Below, in pieces: positions 8,544 through 17,400 of a DNA stretch of 19,366 nucleotides. Location: the NCBI GenBank assembly GCA_009773975.1, contig VSMX01000031.1:1-19366 (forward strand), read 5' to 3'. Every line of letters starts with the position of its first letter. Position 1 is the stretch's first letter. This stretch comes from Desulfovibrio sp. (GTDB lineage: Bacteria > Desulfobacterota > Desulfovibrionia > Desulfovibrionales > Desulfovibrionaceae). The notes under the pieces were generated by a model that did not search any database, had not been told where the DNA came from, and saw nothing but the letters and a program-made list of their open reading frames with translations. The position numbers were made by a program, and so were the translations under genes.

Positions 8544-9536
8544 ATGACAAAAGCGGGTATAATTCGGGGGCGGCTTGCTCCAAGTCCAACAGGTTTTTTG
8601 CACCTGGGAAATGCATGGTCTTTTTTATTGGCATGGCTTGCGAATAGAAAAGAAGGCGGACATCTTCTTCTTCGCATTGACGATATTGATCCTGTCAGGT
8701 CAAAAATAGATTTTCTGGATGCTATATTAGCGGATTTAAAATGGCTTGGGCTGGATTGGGATGAAATATGCTTTCAAGGCAAACGAAAACCCTTATACGA
8801 TTGCGCATTAAAAATTTTTGAAGCAAATAATCTTATCTATAAATGTTTTTGCACCCGCAAGGAATTACGGCTGTTGGCTAATGCGCCACATCCAGGAGAT
8901 ATTGGCGCTCCATATCCTGGAATATGCAGATATCTGCCTTCTGAAGTGATTGAAACAAATATGGCTCAGGGCAAGCCATGGAGTCTGCGATTCAAAACCG
9001 GGGCAGAGCCAGTAATATTTAATGATCTTGTGCAGGGGCGTAAAGAATATTTTCCCAAAGATATTGGCGGTGAATTTGCACTTAAACGTTCAGACGGCAT
9101 TTATGCCTAACAACTCGCCTGCGCGGTGGATGACGGTCTGGCTGGAATCAACCAGATAGTTCGGGGAAAAGATCTGCTACCATCTACCGGCAGACAACTT
9201 TTATTGTTGAAAGCTCTGGGCTTTCCCGAACCATCCTATGCTCATATTCCATTGCTGTTGGATAAATCTGGTGAAAGGTTGGCAAAACGTCATAAAAGCC
9301 TTTCACTTGCTTCTTTGCAAGAATATGGGATAAAGCCAGAACAAGTAACCGGTTTTTTGGGGCTGCTGGCTGGCATCAATCCTACAGGCATGAATAAGTC
9401 AGCCGGGCAATTGGTCAGGGATTTCGCATTATCAAGAATTCCAGCCAAGGATATAACACTTAATGAAAATGTGTTGCCAAAATGGTTAAAAGCCGTAAGC
9501 CTGCATAGGAATAATTGCGCCCAAATTTCAGGATAA
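8544..9536 (+). pseudogene. gluQRS: Glutamyl-Q tRNA(Asp) synthetase with in-frame TAA
   Basis: Encodes a truncated-GluRS paralogue that attaches glutamate to queuosine-34 of tRNA(Asp). Ignoring the internal stop, it is 330 codons long, in the family range. The N-terminal part has APSPTGFLHLGNA (the HIGH-equivalent) and the diagnostic zinc site CX1CX20YX3C at Cys101, Cys103, Tyr124 and Cys128. After the stop, in the same frame, come QLACAVDDGLAGINQIVRG and KRHKS at 248-252 (the KMSKS-equivalent). The stop is TAA at 9108-9110 and sits exactly where the family has Tyr in AYQLA, so one base change from TAT or TAC explains it. No frameshift is present, and the rest looks well preserved, which points to a recent loss. 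No good ribosome site precedes ATG 8544. A sequencing error is the main alternative. Confidence 0.88.
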
Positions 9537-9873
9537 ACTTCAAAAACGAGGTAAAATTGAGTCATGCACCCCCGGCAAAGCCGGGGACTTGAATTGTGAG
9601 ACACTCAAAGAGGCTTAATATTTGGGCCGCTGGAGGAGGCTATTTCAACAGACTGAGTTGATCCAAACCCCTGTCTTCGGCTTCCTGGTTAAGAATTTAT
9701 TCGCGAATTGTTTTTTCATCGCGACCAACTGTGGCTGGGCCCTGGCGGCAGACACACTCCAAAGAACAGCCGTTATGTTACGGTGTCGAAATTGCAGAAC
9801 TTGACGCACACAACTTGTAAGCATTATTTATTTCCATACTTTTCATTACCATTTGCAGTAAAGGATACATGAA
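9537..9873. other. Intergenic gap without a recognisable gene
   Basis: These 337 bp hold no convincing coding region. A 59-codon minus-strand frame (9645-9824) and a 60-codon plus-strand frame (9622-9804) are open, but neither has a ribosome site or any family resemblance I can recognise. The GC-rich hairpin at 9570-9586 and the different base composition of 9610-9780 compared with the neighbouring genes suggest a decayed gene or mobile element; this is speculative. Confidence 0.4.
9570..9586. repeat. Short GC-rich perfect hairpin
   Basis: CCCCGGC / GCCGGGG with an AAA loop, 34 bp after the gluQRS reading frame. There is no T tract on either strand, so it is not a canonical intrinsic terminator; it might be a repeat-element end or an RNA-stability hairpin. 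Confidence 0.5.
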
Positions 9874-10524
9874 TTGAAAATGTTAATATTCGACCTTGAT
9901 GGCACCTTGCTGAACACATTGGGAGATATTGGCGGAGCTTGCAATGCAATATTAAAAAAATACGGATTTCCTGAACATGAAATTCCAGCATATAAAAAAA
10001 TGGTTGGAAACGGATTTACCAAATTGGTTGAAAGGGCTTTGCCAGCAGAAGCAGTCTCTTTAATGAGCCGGTCAACATTTGAAGCCCTTGTTGATGAAGC
10101 CAAACAGCAATATGCCGAACATATGATGGATGCCACTCTACCCTATCCAGATATGCAAAAGGTATTGGCTGAATTGAAAAGCATGGGCAAATCTCTTGCC
10201 GTATTATCGAACAAACCCGATAACTTAAGTAATAGTCTTGTAAAATTTTTCTTCCCCGATATTATCTTCGCATTTATCAGAGGCGCGTTGCCAGATATCC
10301 CTCTCAAACCGGATCCCGAAGCACTTTATTGTCTTGTCGCTCCTTATAATCTGGCTTTGTCTGATACAATTTATATTGGCGACAGCGACGTTGATATGCA
10401 ATTTGCTCATAATGCCAAAGTCATTGCAGGCGGTGCTTGTTGGGGCTTTCGCGGCAAAGAAGAATTGAAAAAATCAGGCGCCAATATTCTCCTGGAAAAT
10501 CCTGAAAATTTGCTGAAGTTGTAA
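9874..10524 (+). CDS. gph: HAD hydrolase, phosphoglycolate phosphatase-like
   Basis: Predicted haloacid-dehalogenase-family phosphatase; the closest named relative by motif is phosphoglycolate phosphatase, which salvages 2-phosphoglycolate from DNA repair. The 216-aa product has motif I FDLDGTLLNT with nucleophile Asp7 and acid/base Asp9, a helical cap (about 17-95), motif II LAVLSNKPD, motif III lysine in LKPDPEAL, and motif IV IGDSDVDM. The GACWGFRGKEEL stretch near the end is typical of Gph. The first in-frame start is TTG 9874, 8 bp after AAGGA; ATG 9880 is two codons later with a less favourable 14-bp gap. An ATG at 9870-9872 reads only two codons. Substrate assignment within this broad family is not certain. 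Confidence 0.8.
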   Translation: MKMLIFDLDGTLLNTLGDIGGACNAILKKYGFPEHEIPAYKKMVGNGFTKLVERALPAEAVSLMSRSTFEALVDEAKQQYAEHMMDATLPYPDMQKVLAELKSMGKSLAVLSNKPDNLSNSLVKFFFPDIIFAFIRGALPDIPLKPDPEALYCLVAPYNLALSDTIYIGDSDVDMQFAHNAKVIAGGACWGFRGKEELKKSGANILLENPENLLKL

Positions 10525-10629
10525 AAACTTGATCAGCCTGATATTTCATCCGGACAAATTTCGTTGCGACAGATAATATAGCAAAGGGTCTTGGGAAGTA
10601 TCCTGATGAGTGAATATAAACAGCGATTA

Positions 10630-10657
10630 TTGACAAAACATAGTAAAATACTATGAT
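10630..10657 (+). promoter_or_regulatory. Sigma-70 type promoter of metA
   Basis: TTGACA at 10630-10635, 16 bp spacer, TATGAT at 10652-10657. The -35 is perfect and the -10 differs from consensus at one position. Transcription would start near 10664, giving a leader of about 65 nt before metA with no room for a SAM riboswitch. Confidence 0.75.
10639..10655. promoter_or_regulatory. Predicted operator inside the metA promoter
   Basis: A perfect 7-3-7 inverted repeat, CATAGTA-AAA-TACTATG, occupies the spacer and overlaps the -10 hexamer. A protein bound here would block RNA polymerase. The Rrf2 regulator encoded just after metA is the obvious candidate, but that link is inferred only from position. 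Confidence 0.5.
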
Positions 10658-10728
10658 ATTTTAATTGATTCATGTTATGTCATTGGAAAATTGCCATAAA
10701 CTTTTTATTTCGAGACAAGGATTCTCCA

Positions 10729-11679
10729 ATGCCTATAAAAATTCCCAAAGATTTGCCTGCCTATACAGCTCTTGAGGATGAAAATATTTTTATAATGACT
10801 GATGACAGAGCGGTTTCTCAAGATATCCGTCCCCTGGAAATTGCCATTGTCAATCTGATGCCCACCAAAATCGCAACAGAAACACAAATTTTAAGGCTTC
10901 TTGGCAATTCCCCAATTCAAGTAAATATCACATTATTAAGAACCGAGGACCATCAATCCAAAAATACACCGCTTATACATCTGGAACGCTTTTATAAAAC
11001 ATTTTCTGAAATCAGGGAACATAGTTTTGACGGAATGATCATTACCGGAGCCCCTGTTGAACATCTGCCTTTTGAGGAAGTGGACTATTGGCAGGAGTTA
11101 AAAACGATAATGAAATTTGCCCAGGAGCAGGTTTATTCCACCCTTTATCTATGTTGGGCTGCCCAGGCAGCGCTCAATTATTTTTATGGGATACCCAAGT
11201 ATAAGCTTGAAAAAAAAATTTCCGGAATTTTTTGTCATGAGGTATTGAATCCGACTTCAAGATTATTCCGTGGTTTTGATGATGAATTTCTTGCTCCACA
11301 TTCCAGACATACAGAAATTCATGCAGACGATATTTACAAACATTCGGATTTGCAAATATTGGCTGCTTCCAGCGAGGCCGGAATCGCAGTTGTTGAAAGC
11401 AAAAACAGAAACCAGATTTTTATGACCGGCCATCTGGAATATGATCGCAATACCCTTGATGGCGAATACAAAAGGGATGTGGCAAAATGCCTTAATCCTG
11501 CTGTGCCAAAGCATTATTATCCGGCAGACAACCCCGAAAACACTCCCTTGATGACATGGCGGGCACATGCTCATCTTTTTTACAGCAACTGGCTAAATTA
11601 TTATGTCTATCAGGAAACTCCTTTTAGCCTTTCTGACATTACCGAATGCAAGTATCGGTCTTCATCCGCTTCAAATTAA
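10729..11679 (+). CDS. metAA: Homoserine O-acyltransferase, predicted acetyl-CoA type
   Basis: First committed step of methionine synthesis, acylating the hydroxyl of homoserine in the cytoplasm. The 316-aa product is a full-length MetA with Lys47 (MPTKIATE), catalytic Cys142 (LCWAAQAAL), His235 and Glu237 (TGHLEYDR), all at the numbering of characterised MetA proteins. Residue 111 is Glu (TGAPVEHL); published work on Bacillus MetA links Glu111 to acetyl-CoA and Gly111, as in E. coli, to succinyl-CoA, so acetylation is predicted. ATG 10729 was preferred to the longer frame because MPIKIPKDLPA is the conserved N-terminus and AAGGA lies 8 bp upstream. It is co-transcribed with the Rrf2 regulator, whose start is 16 bp after the stop. 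Confidence 0.95.
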   Translation: MPIKIPKDLPAYTALEDENIFIMTDDRAVSQDIRPLEIAIVNLMPTKIATETQILRLLGNSPIQVNITLLRTEDHQSKNTPLIHLERFYKTFSEIREHSFDGMIITGAPVEHLPFEEVDYWQELKTIMKFAQEQVYSTLYLCWAAQAALNYFYGIPKYKLEKKISGIFCHEVLNPTSRLFRGFDDEFLAPHSRHTEIHADDIYKHSDLQILAASSEAGIAVVESKNRNQIFMTGHLEYDRNTLDGEYKRDVAKCLNPAVPKHYYPADNPENTPLMTWRAHAHLFYSNWLNYYVYQETPFSLSDITECKYRSSSASN

Positions 11680-11695
11680 TTCATTAGAGGGTAAA

Positions 11696-12133
11696 ATGCG
11701 TTTTTCAACCAGAACAAGATATGGATTACGTTTTCTTCTCAGATTGGCTTTCGAACAAGATGGTAAACTAGTGCAGCTTGGACAAGTTGCAAAAGAAGAA
11801 AATATTTCTCCTGGTTATCTTGAACAAATTGTGCGCGCATTGAAGCCATTGGGAATATTGCGCGCGGTTCGTGGTTCTGGAGGCGGGTATGCCCTTGCAA
11901 AACTCCCTGCTGAAATTATCATGGAAGATGTGTTTCTCCATCTTGAAGGAGAAATCGCTCCTGTCCACTGCCTCACAGTAGGTAAAAAATGTTTTAATGA
12001 ACAAAATTGTTCCAGCAGAATGTTCTGGCAAGAGCTGGACAACCATATGCGTGAATTTTTACGAAAAAAAACGCTGCAGGATCTGAAAGATCAGATTCCA
12101 AAAGAAGAACTGATCTGCAGAAATGTGGCCTGA
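11696..12133 (+). CDS. Rrf2-family transcriptional regulator, probable Fe-S sensor
   Basis: A 145-aa DNA-binding protein of the Rrf2/IscR/CymR family. The winged helix is clear: MRFSTRTRYGLRFLLRLA, then LGQVAKEENISPGYLEQIV (recognition helix region) and the wing GSGGGYAL at about 61-67. Three cysteines, Cys92, Cys99 and Cys105 (CX6CX5C), sit where IscR and RsrR-type members bind an Fe-S cluster (IscR itself has CX5CX5C). Start ATG 11696 has GAGGG 5 bp upstream and follows metA by 16 bp, so it is in the metA operon. It lies immediately before nifU and nifS, which suggests it controls Fe-S assembly, and possibly methionine synthesis. Which cofactor and which promoters it binds are not shown by the sequence. 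Confidence 0.88.
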   Translation: MRFSTRTRYGLRFLLRLAFEQDGKLVQLGQVAKEENISPGYLEQIVRALKPLGILRAVRGSGGGYALAKLPAEIIMEDVFLHLEGEIAPVHCLTVGKKCFNEQNCSSRMFWQELDNHMREFLRKKTLQDLKDQIPKEELICRNVA

Positions 12134-12221
12134 GGCAAATACAAATTGTTTACCCATTTTTAAAATCGGACATGGTCGTTTAACTTGAATAAATGCAATT
12201 TATCCATGCCATGAAATCATG

Positions 12222-12250
12222 TTTTCATTTAATGTTTTCTGACATATAAT
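12222..12250 (+). promoter_or_regulatory. Promoter of the nifU-nifS operon
   Basis: TTTTCA at 12222-12227 (4 of 6 matches), 17-bp spacer, perfect TATAAT at 12245-12250. The expected start site is near 12257, leaving a leader of about 87 nt. Confidence 0.6.
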
Positions 12251-12258
12251 TTCTCCAA

Positions 12259-12284
12259 TAAAATATTGCCATAGCAATATTTTA
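12259..12284. promoter_or_regulatory. Predicted operator at the nifU transcription start
   Basis: An 11-4-11 perfect inverted repeat: arm TAAAATATTGC, spacer CATA, arm GCAATATTTTA. It begins 8 bp after the -10 hexamer, where a repressor would block initiation or clearance. As RNA it could also form a hairpin, but it has no terminator T tract. The adjacent Rrf2 protein is the likely binder by position. Confidence 0.55.
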
Positions 12285-12343
12285 AAGAATTCTTTTATCT
12301 ATCAGACAGCAGTCCAACCTGAATACAATGAATGGAGGCACCA

Positions 12344-13180
12344 ATGTGGGAATATAGTTCAAAAGTACATGACCATTTTCTTCACCCGCATAATGCAGGC
12401 GCGTTGCCTGATGCCAATGCAATAGGTGAGGTTGGTAGTCTTGCATGCGGCGATGCGCTTAAACTTTATCTCAAAATCAGTCCTGCAGGTGTAATTGAAG
12501 ATGCCAGCTTTGAAACTTTTGGTTGTGCAAGCGCAATTGCTTCAAGTTCTGTGCTCACTGATCTTATCAAAGGGAAAACCGTAGATGAAGCCCTCAAAAT
12601 AACAAATAAAGACATAGCAAAAGAACTTGATGGATTACCAAAACAAAAAATGCACTGCTCCGTGATGGGCGAAGAAGCTCTGGAAGCGGCAATCCGTAAC
12701 TGGAAAGGAGAACCAGCCGTTCCTCACGCCCACGAAGAAGGCAAAATGGTATGCAAGTGTTTTGGTGTGACAGATGAACAGATAAAACATGCCATCCGTG
12801 AAAATAACCTCAAGACAGTGGAAGAGGTAACGGATTTTACAAAAGCCGGAGGTGGCTGCGGAGACTGTTCAGAAGAAATTGCAAGAATACTTGCAGCCGA
12901 ATTGAACCAAAAACCCTTAACAGAACTCAAACCCAAGAAACACTTGACGAATGTCCAGAGAATGCAAAAGATCCTCAAGGTTATTGACGAGGATATAAGA
13001 CCACAACTTGCTGCGGATGGTGGAGACATTGAACTTATAGATGTAAATGGCAAACATGTAACAGTGTCTTTTCATGGGAGATGCTCACAGTGCCGCGCCA
13101 GTGAAGTTACTATCCGCAATCTTGTCGAAAAACAATTACGCGAACATGTGGAACCTGATATAGTTGTGGAGGAAGTTTAA
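12344..13180 (+). CDS. nifU: Fe-S cluster scaffold protein NifU, three-domain
   Basis: Scaffold on which Fe-S clusters are assembled from sulfur supplied by the cysteine desulfurase and passed to target proteins. The 278-aa product has all three NifU domains: an IscU-like part (1-125) with Cys35 and Asp37 in ACGD, Cys61 and Cys105; a central [2Fe-2S] ferredoxin-like/BFD part with Cys137, Cys139, Cys172 and Cys175 (CKCFGVTD, GCGDC); and a C-terminal Nfu part with Cys247-X2-Cys250. An in-frame ATG at 12332 exists, but GGAGG at 12334-12338 overlaps it and is well placed for ATG 12344. The stop is separated from nifS by 1 bp, so the two are translationally linked. No nitrogenase genes are in view, so a housekeeping role is as likely as nitrogen fixation. 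Confidence 0.96.
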   Translation: MWEYSSKVHDHFLHPHNAGALPDANAIGEVGSLACGDALKLYLKISPAGVIEDASFETFGCASAIASSSVLTDLIKGKTVDEALKITNKDIAKELDGLPKQKMHCSVMGEEALEAAIRNWKGEPAVPHAHEEGKMVCKCFGVTDEQIKHAIRENNLKTVEEVTDFTKAGGGCGDCSEEIARILAAELNQKPLTELKPKKHLTNVQRMQKILKVIDEDIRPQLAADGGDIELIDVNGKHVTVSFHGRCSQCRASEVTIRNLVEKQLREHVEPDIVVEEV

Positions 13181-13181
13181 G

Positions 13182-14336
13182 ATGCGGGTAACTTATTTTG
13201 ATAATAATGCGACGACTGCAGTTTCTCCTGAAGTTTTGGCTGCGATGTTGCCATATTTCGGAGATATGTACGGCAATCCTTCCAGTATGTACACATTTGG
13301 AGGCCAGGTTGCCGGGGCTGTAGAAAACGCGCGCGAACAGGTTGCCAACCTGCTGGGGGCGGATCCTTCGGAAATACTTTTTACCTCATCCGGTTCGGAA
13401 AGTGATAACACCGCTTTCTGGTCCGCATTGCAAAGCCAACCGGATAAAAAGCATATTGTGACAACCAGAGTTGAGCATCCCGCGGTTCTGAATGTATGCA
13501 AATATTGGGAACGCCAAGGTTATCGGGTAACCTATCTGGGCGTTGACAATTTGGGCAAGCTTGATCCCGAGGAATTCAAAAATGCCCTGGAAGACACTAC
13601 AGCTCTGGCGTCTGTGATGTTTGCCAATAATGAAGTGGGAAACATTTATCCCATCCAGCAGCTTGCTGAAATTGCCAAAGAAAGGGGCGTCCTTTTTCAT
13701 ACAGACGCTGTGCAGGCAGTCGGCAAGACCCCCATTGATCTAACTCATCTTTCTGTGGATATGTTGTCTTTATCAGGCCATAAAATTCATGCTCCCAAAG
13801 GTATAGGCGCTCTTTACATTCGCAAGGGAACCAAATTCCGCTCGTTTATAAGAGGCGGACACCAGGAAAAAGGTCGTCGCGCAGGGACAGAAAATGTTCC
13901 TTATATTGTGGGCCTGGGCATGGCTGCAAAATTATCCGGCGACTTTATGCAGCATGAAAGAGTGGATGTGGCATTGCTGCGGGACGAATTGGAAAAAGGG
14001 TTATTGAATAAAATACCCGACAGCAGGGTGAATGGTGATATCGATAATCGATTGCCGAATACCAGCAATATTTCATTCAAAAATGTTGAAGGAGAGGCCA
14101 TTCTCCTGATGCTTGACAGGTTGGGCATCGCGGCCAGTTCGGGTTCTGCGTGTACTTCTGGCAGTCTGGAACCATCGCATGTGCTGAGAGCCATGGGTGT
14201 GCCGTTTAATTATGCGCATGGCTCAATTCGTCTTTCTCTTTCACGCTATACGACAAGGGAAGAAATCAATTACGTTATAGAAAATTTCCCGAGCGTAATC
14301 GAAACCTTACGCAAAATATCACCTTTTAAAAACTAA
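13182..14336 (+). CDS. nifS: Cysteine desulfurase NifS/IscS
   Basis: PLP enzyme that removes sulfur from L-cysteine as a persulfide and hands it to NifU. The 384-aa product has YFDNNATT at the N-terminus, His99 (EHPAVL) that stacks on PLP, Asp175 (HTDAVQAVGK), the Schiff-base Lys201 (SLSGHKIHAPKG) and the persulfide-forming Cys324 in SSGSACTSGSLEPSHVL, the long-loop class I signature of NifS and IscS. ATG 13182 lies 1 bp after the nifU stop, with GGAGG inside the end of nifU as ribosome site. Expression is presumably controlled by the nifU promoter and operator. NifS and IscS cannot be told apart reliably from sequence alone; the pairing with three-domain NifU favours the NifS name. Confidence 0.96.
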   Translation: MRVTYFDNNATTAVSPEVLAAMLPYFGDMYGNPSSMYTFGGQVAGAVENAREQVANLLGADPSEILFTSSGSESDNTAFWSALQSQPDKKHIVTTRVEHPAVLNVCKYWERQGYRVTYLGVDNLGKLDPEEFKNALEDTTALASVMFANNEVGNIYPIQQLAEIAKERGVLFHTDAVQAVGKTPIDLTHLSVDMLSLSGHKIHAPKGIGALYIRKGTKFRSFIRGGHQEKGRRAGTENVPYIVGLGMAAKLSGDFMQHERVDVALLRDELEKGLLNKIPDSRVNGDIDNRLPNTSNISFKNVEGEAILLMLDRLGIAASSGSACTSGSLEPSHVLRAMGVPFNYAHGSIRLSLSRYTTREEINYVIENFPSVIETLRKISPFKN

Positions 14337-14351
14337 TTTTTTGTACCCCAT

Positions 14352-14397
14352 ATAGCAAATTGCCACAGAAGGAATTCCTTCTGTGGCAATTTGCTAT
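14352..14397. repeat. Perfect 46-bp palindrome between convergent genes
   Basis: Each 23-bp arm reads ATAGCAAATTGCCACAGAAG followed by GAA; the two arms meet at GGAATTCC with no spacer and no mismatch. It lies 16 bp after nifS and 27 bp after the end of the convergent minus-strand gene. As RNA it forms a very strong hairpin for both transcripts, but neither side has a T tract, so it is not a textbook intrinsic terminator. Confidence 0.85.
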
Positions 14398-14423
14398 CCA
14401 ATGTTCCTGGCTTATGCCAATCT

Positions 14424-17400
14424 TTATATTGAATCTCTTTTATTATGTTGCAAAACAACAGGCCGTAAATCTTTTATTCTTGCAGGACGGCATAGTTTTG
14501 TGATGATATGCAGGTATTGCCTATGCTTATCCAGAAAAAAGGCCAGGGCAGATGAAAAATTGCGTCCCAGCAATCCATCCACAAGCATCTGGCTAATTTC
14601 TCTTTCGCGTATAAGAACAAGTTGGGCTCTTGCCAAAACATTCTTGTCGGCATCAGGCATATTGATAATCATTTTTTTGAATGCATCCTGAGCCCGTGGC
14701 TGATAATACCAGAAGTACATCAAATCAAGCGCATTGATTATAAATGCTTTTTCAAGCTCCCTTCCTCTTGCTCCTCCATGTCCTTTTAAACCGCCCTGGC
14801 GAGCCATCTTTATAAGCGCATCCTCCTGAGGAAAAAGCAGTTCAAGACGAGTATAGCATGCAAAAACATTTGCAATCTTGCTTTTATAATCCCATCTGCG
14901 CATACGCAAGTTTACCTGGCTGTCAGCATAGCCTTCAATAATTGCCGCTACCGTATCCGAAGCCATTTTGGAAATGACGGCTGCGCTGGGAACCAGATAT
15001 ATTTCCGGATTTGCAATGCCCAAAACCAGAAGCAATTGAAACAGAAGGTAATCGTATAAAGAAGAGACCGGAATTGCCAGACCACTCCGGAAAAAGTTGC
15101 CAATTGCCGCCTCTTTTGGGAATCCTCGAAAAACATTGTGCGCGCAAATATAAAAACCATTTACAATATTCAACACGGCAAACACTATAGTGGAATCGTT
15201 TTCAACCGTGAGACCAAAACCATCTTCAAGAAGCCACACACGAACCATGACTTCCAGCAGCAGGACTGAAATTCCAGTGTACATCAGAGAGTCGCATAAT
15301 CGACTTATACTTACCTGATCTTTCCAATGGATCATAGTGCCTCTTGAAAATCCTTTGGCGGCAAGCACCATCTGGATTACATTTCGGATACCTGTAATTC
15401 CAAACCAGATAAATGTGCCGAAATATGCCAAAAACCACCAGTCCTGGGTGTAAATAAATGAAAAGAATGCTGGAATAAAACCAACAAGCACTTTGAACCA
15501 GTTACTGATTTTTGTATTGAGATAAGCAAGGCTTAAATATTTTTTGGAAGTGTTATTCCGGGATTCAACAAAGTTGTTTGTAACACCCTGATTTAAACCA
15601 CCCAAATTCGCAATGTTGCCATTTGAACAGATTCTGCAGTATTCACTCGCCGTCTTCCATTCACTGTGTTTTTCCATTCCCAAATGACTCAATCCGGGGA
15701 TACGACGAAAATAGGTTGCCAACCATTGCCAGAAAGATGGATTTTCCGGATTACGGAATATTTCACATTCTTCAACAGGAGAACAAATAGGAATAGAGAG
15801 ATCGCTTTGCTGTTTGCGCTTCAATTCCTTCAGGGCTCGTGGGGGCAGGGTTTCAGTCAGTACGAGCCCCATGCCATAGGATCTCTTGCCTCCTGAACTC
15901 GTCCCAAGACGTGATTTCAATGGGGAATGGCGATAATGTTCCCATAGTTTTGGAACATTCCGTAAAATTTCATGAAACTTTGCGGCTCTTTCTTCATTGT
16001 CTTCTTTTTCAAACCTTCGCCCCATCTGGCGTACCATTTGTTTTATTCTGGGGCCCAGACCAAGATTCAAAGACCGTTGAAAGTCCCCAATGGGAATAAG
16101 ATCTGTTAGTTGATGGTTTAACCATCCTTTCATATTAAATATTTCAAGGTGCGTCACCGCTCCATTGCAGTCAGCCAAGAACTCTGTCACATCCTCTACC
16201 GAAAGGCCAGCTGCTCCCAAAACCAGTCTGTAGCCCGGGTTTAAATCCTGGAGTTCTCTCACAAGTTCCATTGGAGAAAGACGCAAGAGTTCGGGCATTT
16301 TTTCTGGATCATCAGGGGCGGATAAATCCAGCAGTTCGGGATGTTTTTCATGCGAAAGCCATTCTTCTTCAATAACATCTGCTCCGAGCAATTCAAGAGC
16401 CTTAAGTTTTGAGCGGGCTTCTTCGTCGTCTCTTTGGGATAATTTTTCCGCATATTGTTTTGCATACGGAAAAATATGCTTATGGATGGCTTCTGCCAAA
16501 TGTTGGATACCAGGTTGCCCCTTGCCAACAGACTGCAGAAATTCTTCCGCTGTCAATTCGGGAATATCCCCACCCCATTGATCCGCAATTTTTTGCCGGA
16601 TTTTTTCATTCCAGATAGCGAGATCGCGAAGCACCCTCTCTTTCTTCCAGCCAAGGACTTCTCTGCCCCGCCTCATCATGGCAGCCAATTTTGGACTATG
16701 CAAAAACTCCAGGAAATCCTCATTGGAACTGAAACCACGAGGAATCCAGAAAAGATTGGCATAATGGTCATAAAATGGAACCTGGAATTCAATGCCTATA
16801 CGAACGGTTATGCCGGTTATTTCCGCCGCCCTCAATAATTCCCTGGCTGCATCGGTTGGAATCCAGTACTCGTAGCCTACAGTTATATCTCTGATTCCTT
16901 TTATCCAGGCATCCATTATAAGGTGTGTTGGCGTTTTGCGTCCTTTTGTATTGGCATCATAGACATGGTCATCAAATGCAAGTTGATTCCAGGTTTCAGG
17001 CATTTCCGGCAAATGATATCTTGCAAGCATATATCGCACAATTCTCGGTGTGCCCTGGACAACTTTTCTGAAATCATGCGCCAATTTAAGCTGTTCAAGC
17101 CTGTCGCCATGAGATCGAACCATGTCTTTCATGATTTGCATCAGGACTCTTGCTGTATTCCTGCGCAAAAGAGAATGTGCGCTGTTCAAAACTTCATCAT
17201 ATAAAACTTCAAGGGCAAGGATTCTGTCACGAGCCTGGGCAACGCCCATTTCCAGATTTCGCAAAAGGTTTATAACCGCATAGGCCATACGCGCGACAGG
17301 AGTGGCAGCAAGTTCTTTTATTCCATGAGGATGAAGGTTTGGATCAAACAAACCATCTTCCGATGGTCCACTGCGTGACTCCAACAAGCGATTAACAAGG

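Noticed and set aside
9108..9110. Programmed readthrough or recoding of TAA in gluQRS
   Set aside because: TAA is not used for selenocysteine or pyrrolysine, and no recoding signal is visible. A point mutation is simpler.
9645..9824. 59-codon minus-strand frame with several basic residues
   Set aside because: No ribosome site, no recognisable motif and not part of an operon; left as part of the unexplained gap.
10525..10728. SAM riboswitch before metA
   Set aside because: The predicted leader is only about 65 nt and lacks the multi-helix layout of known SAM riboswitches.
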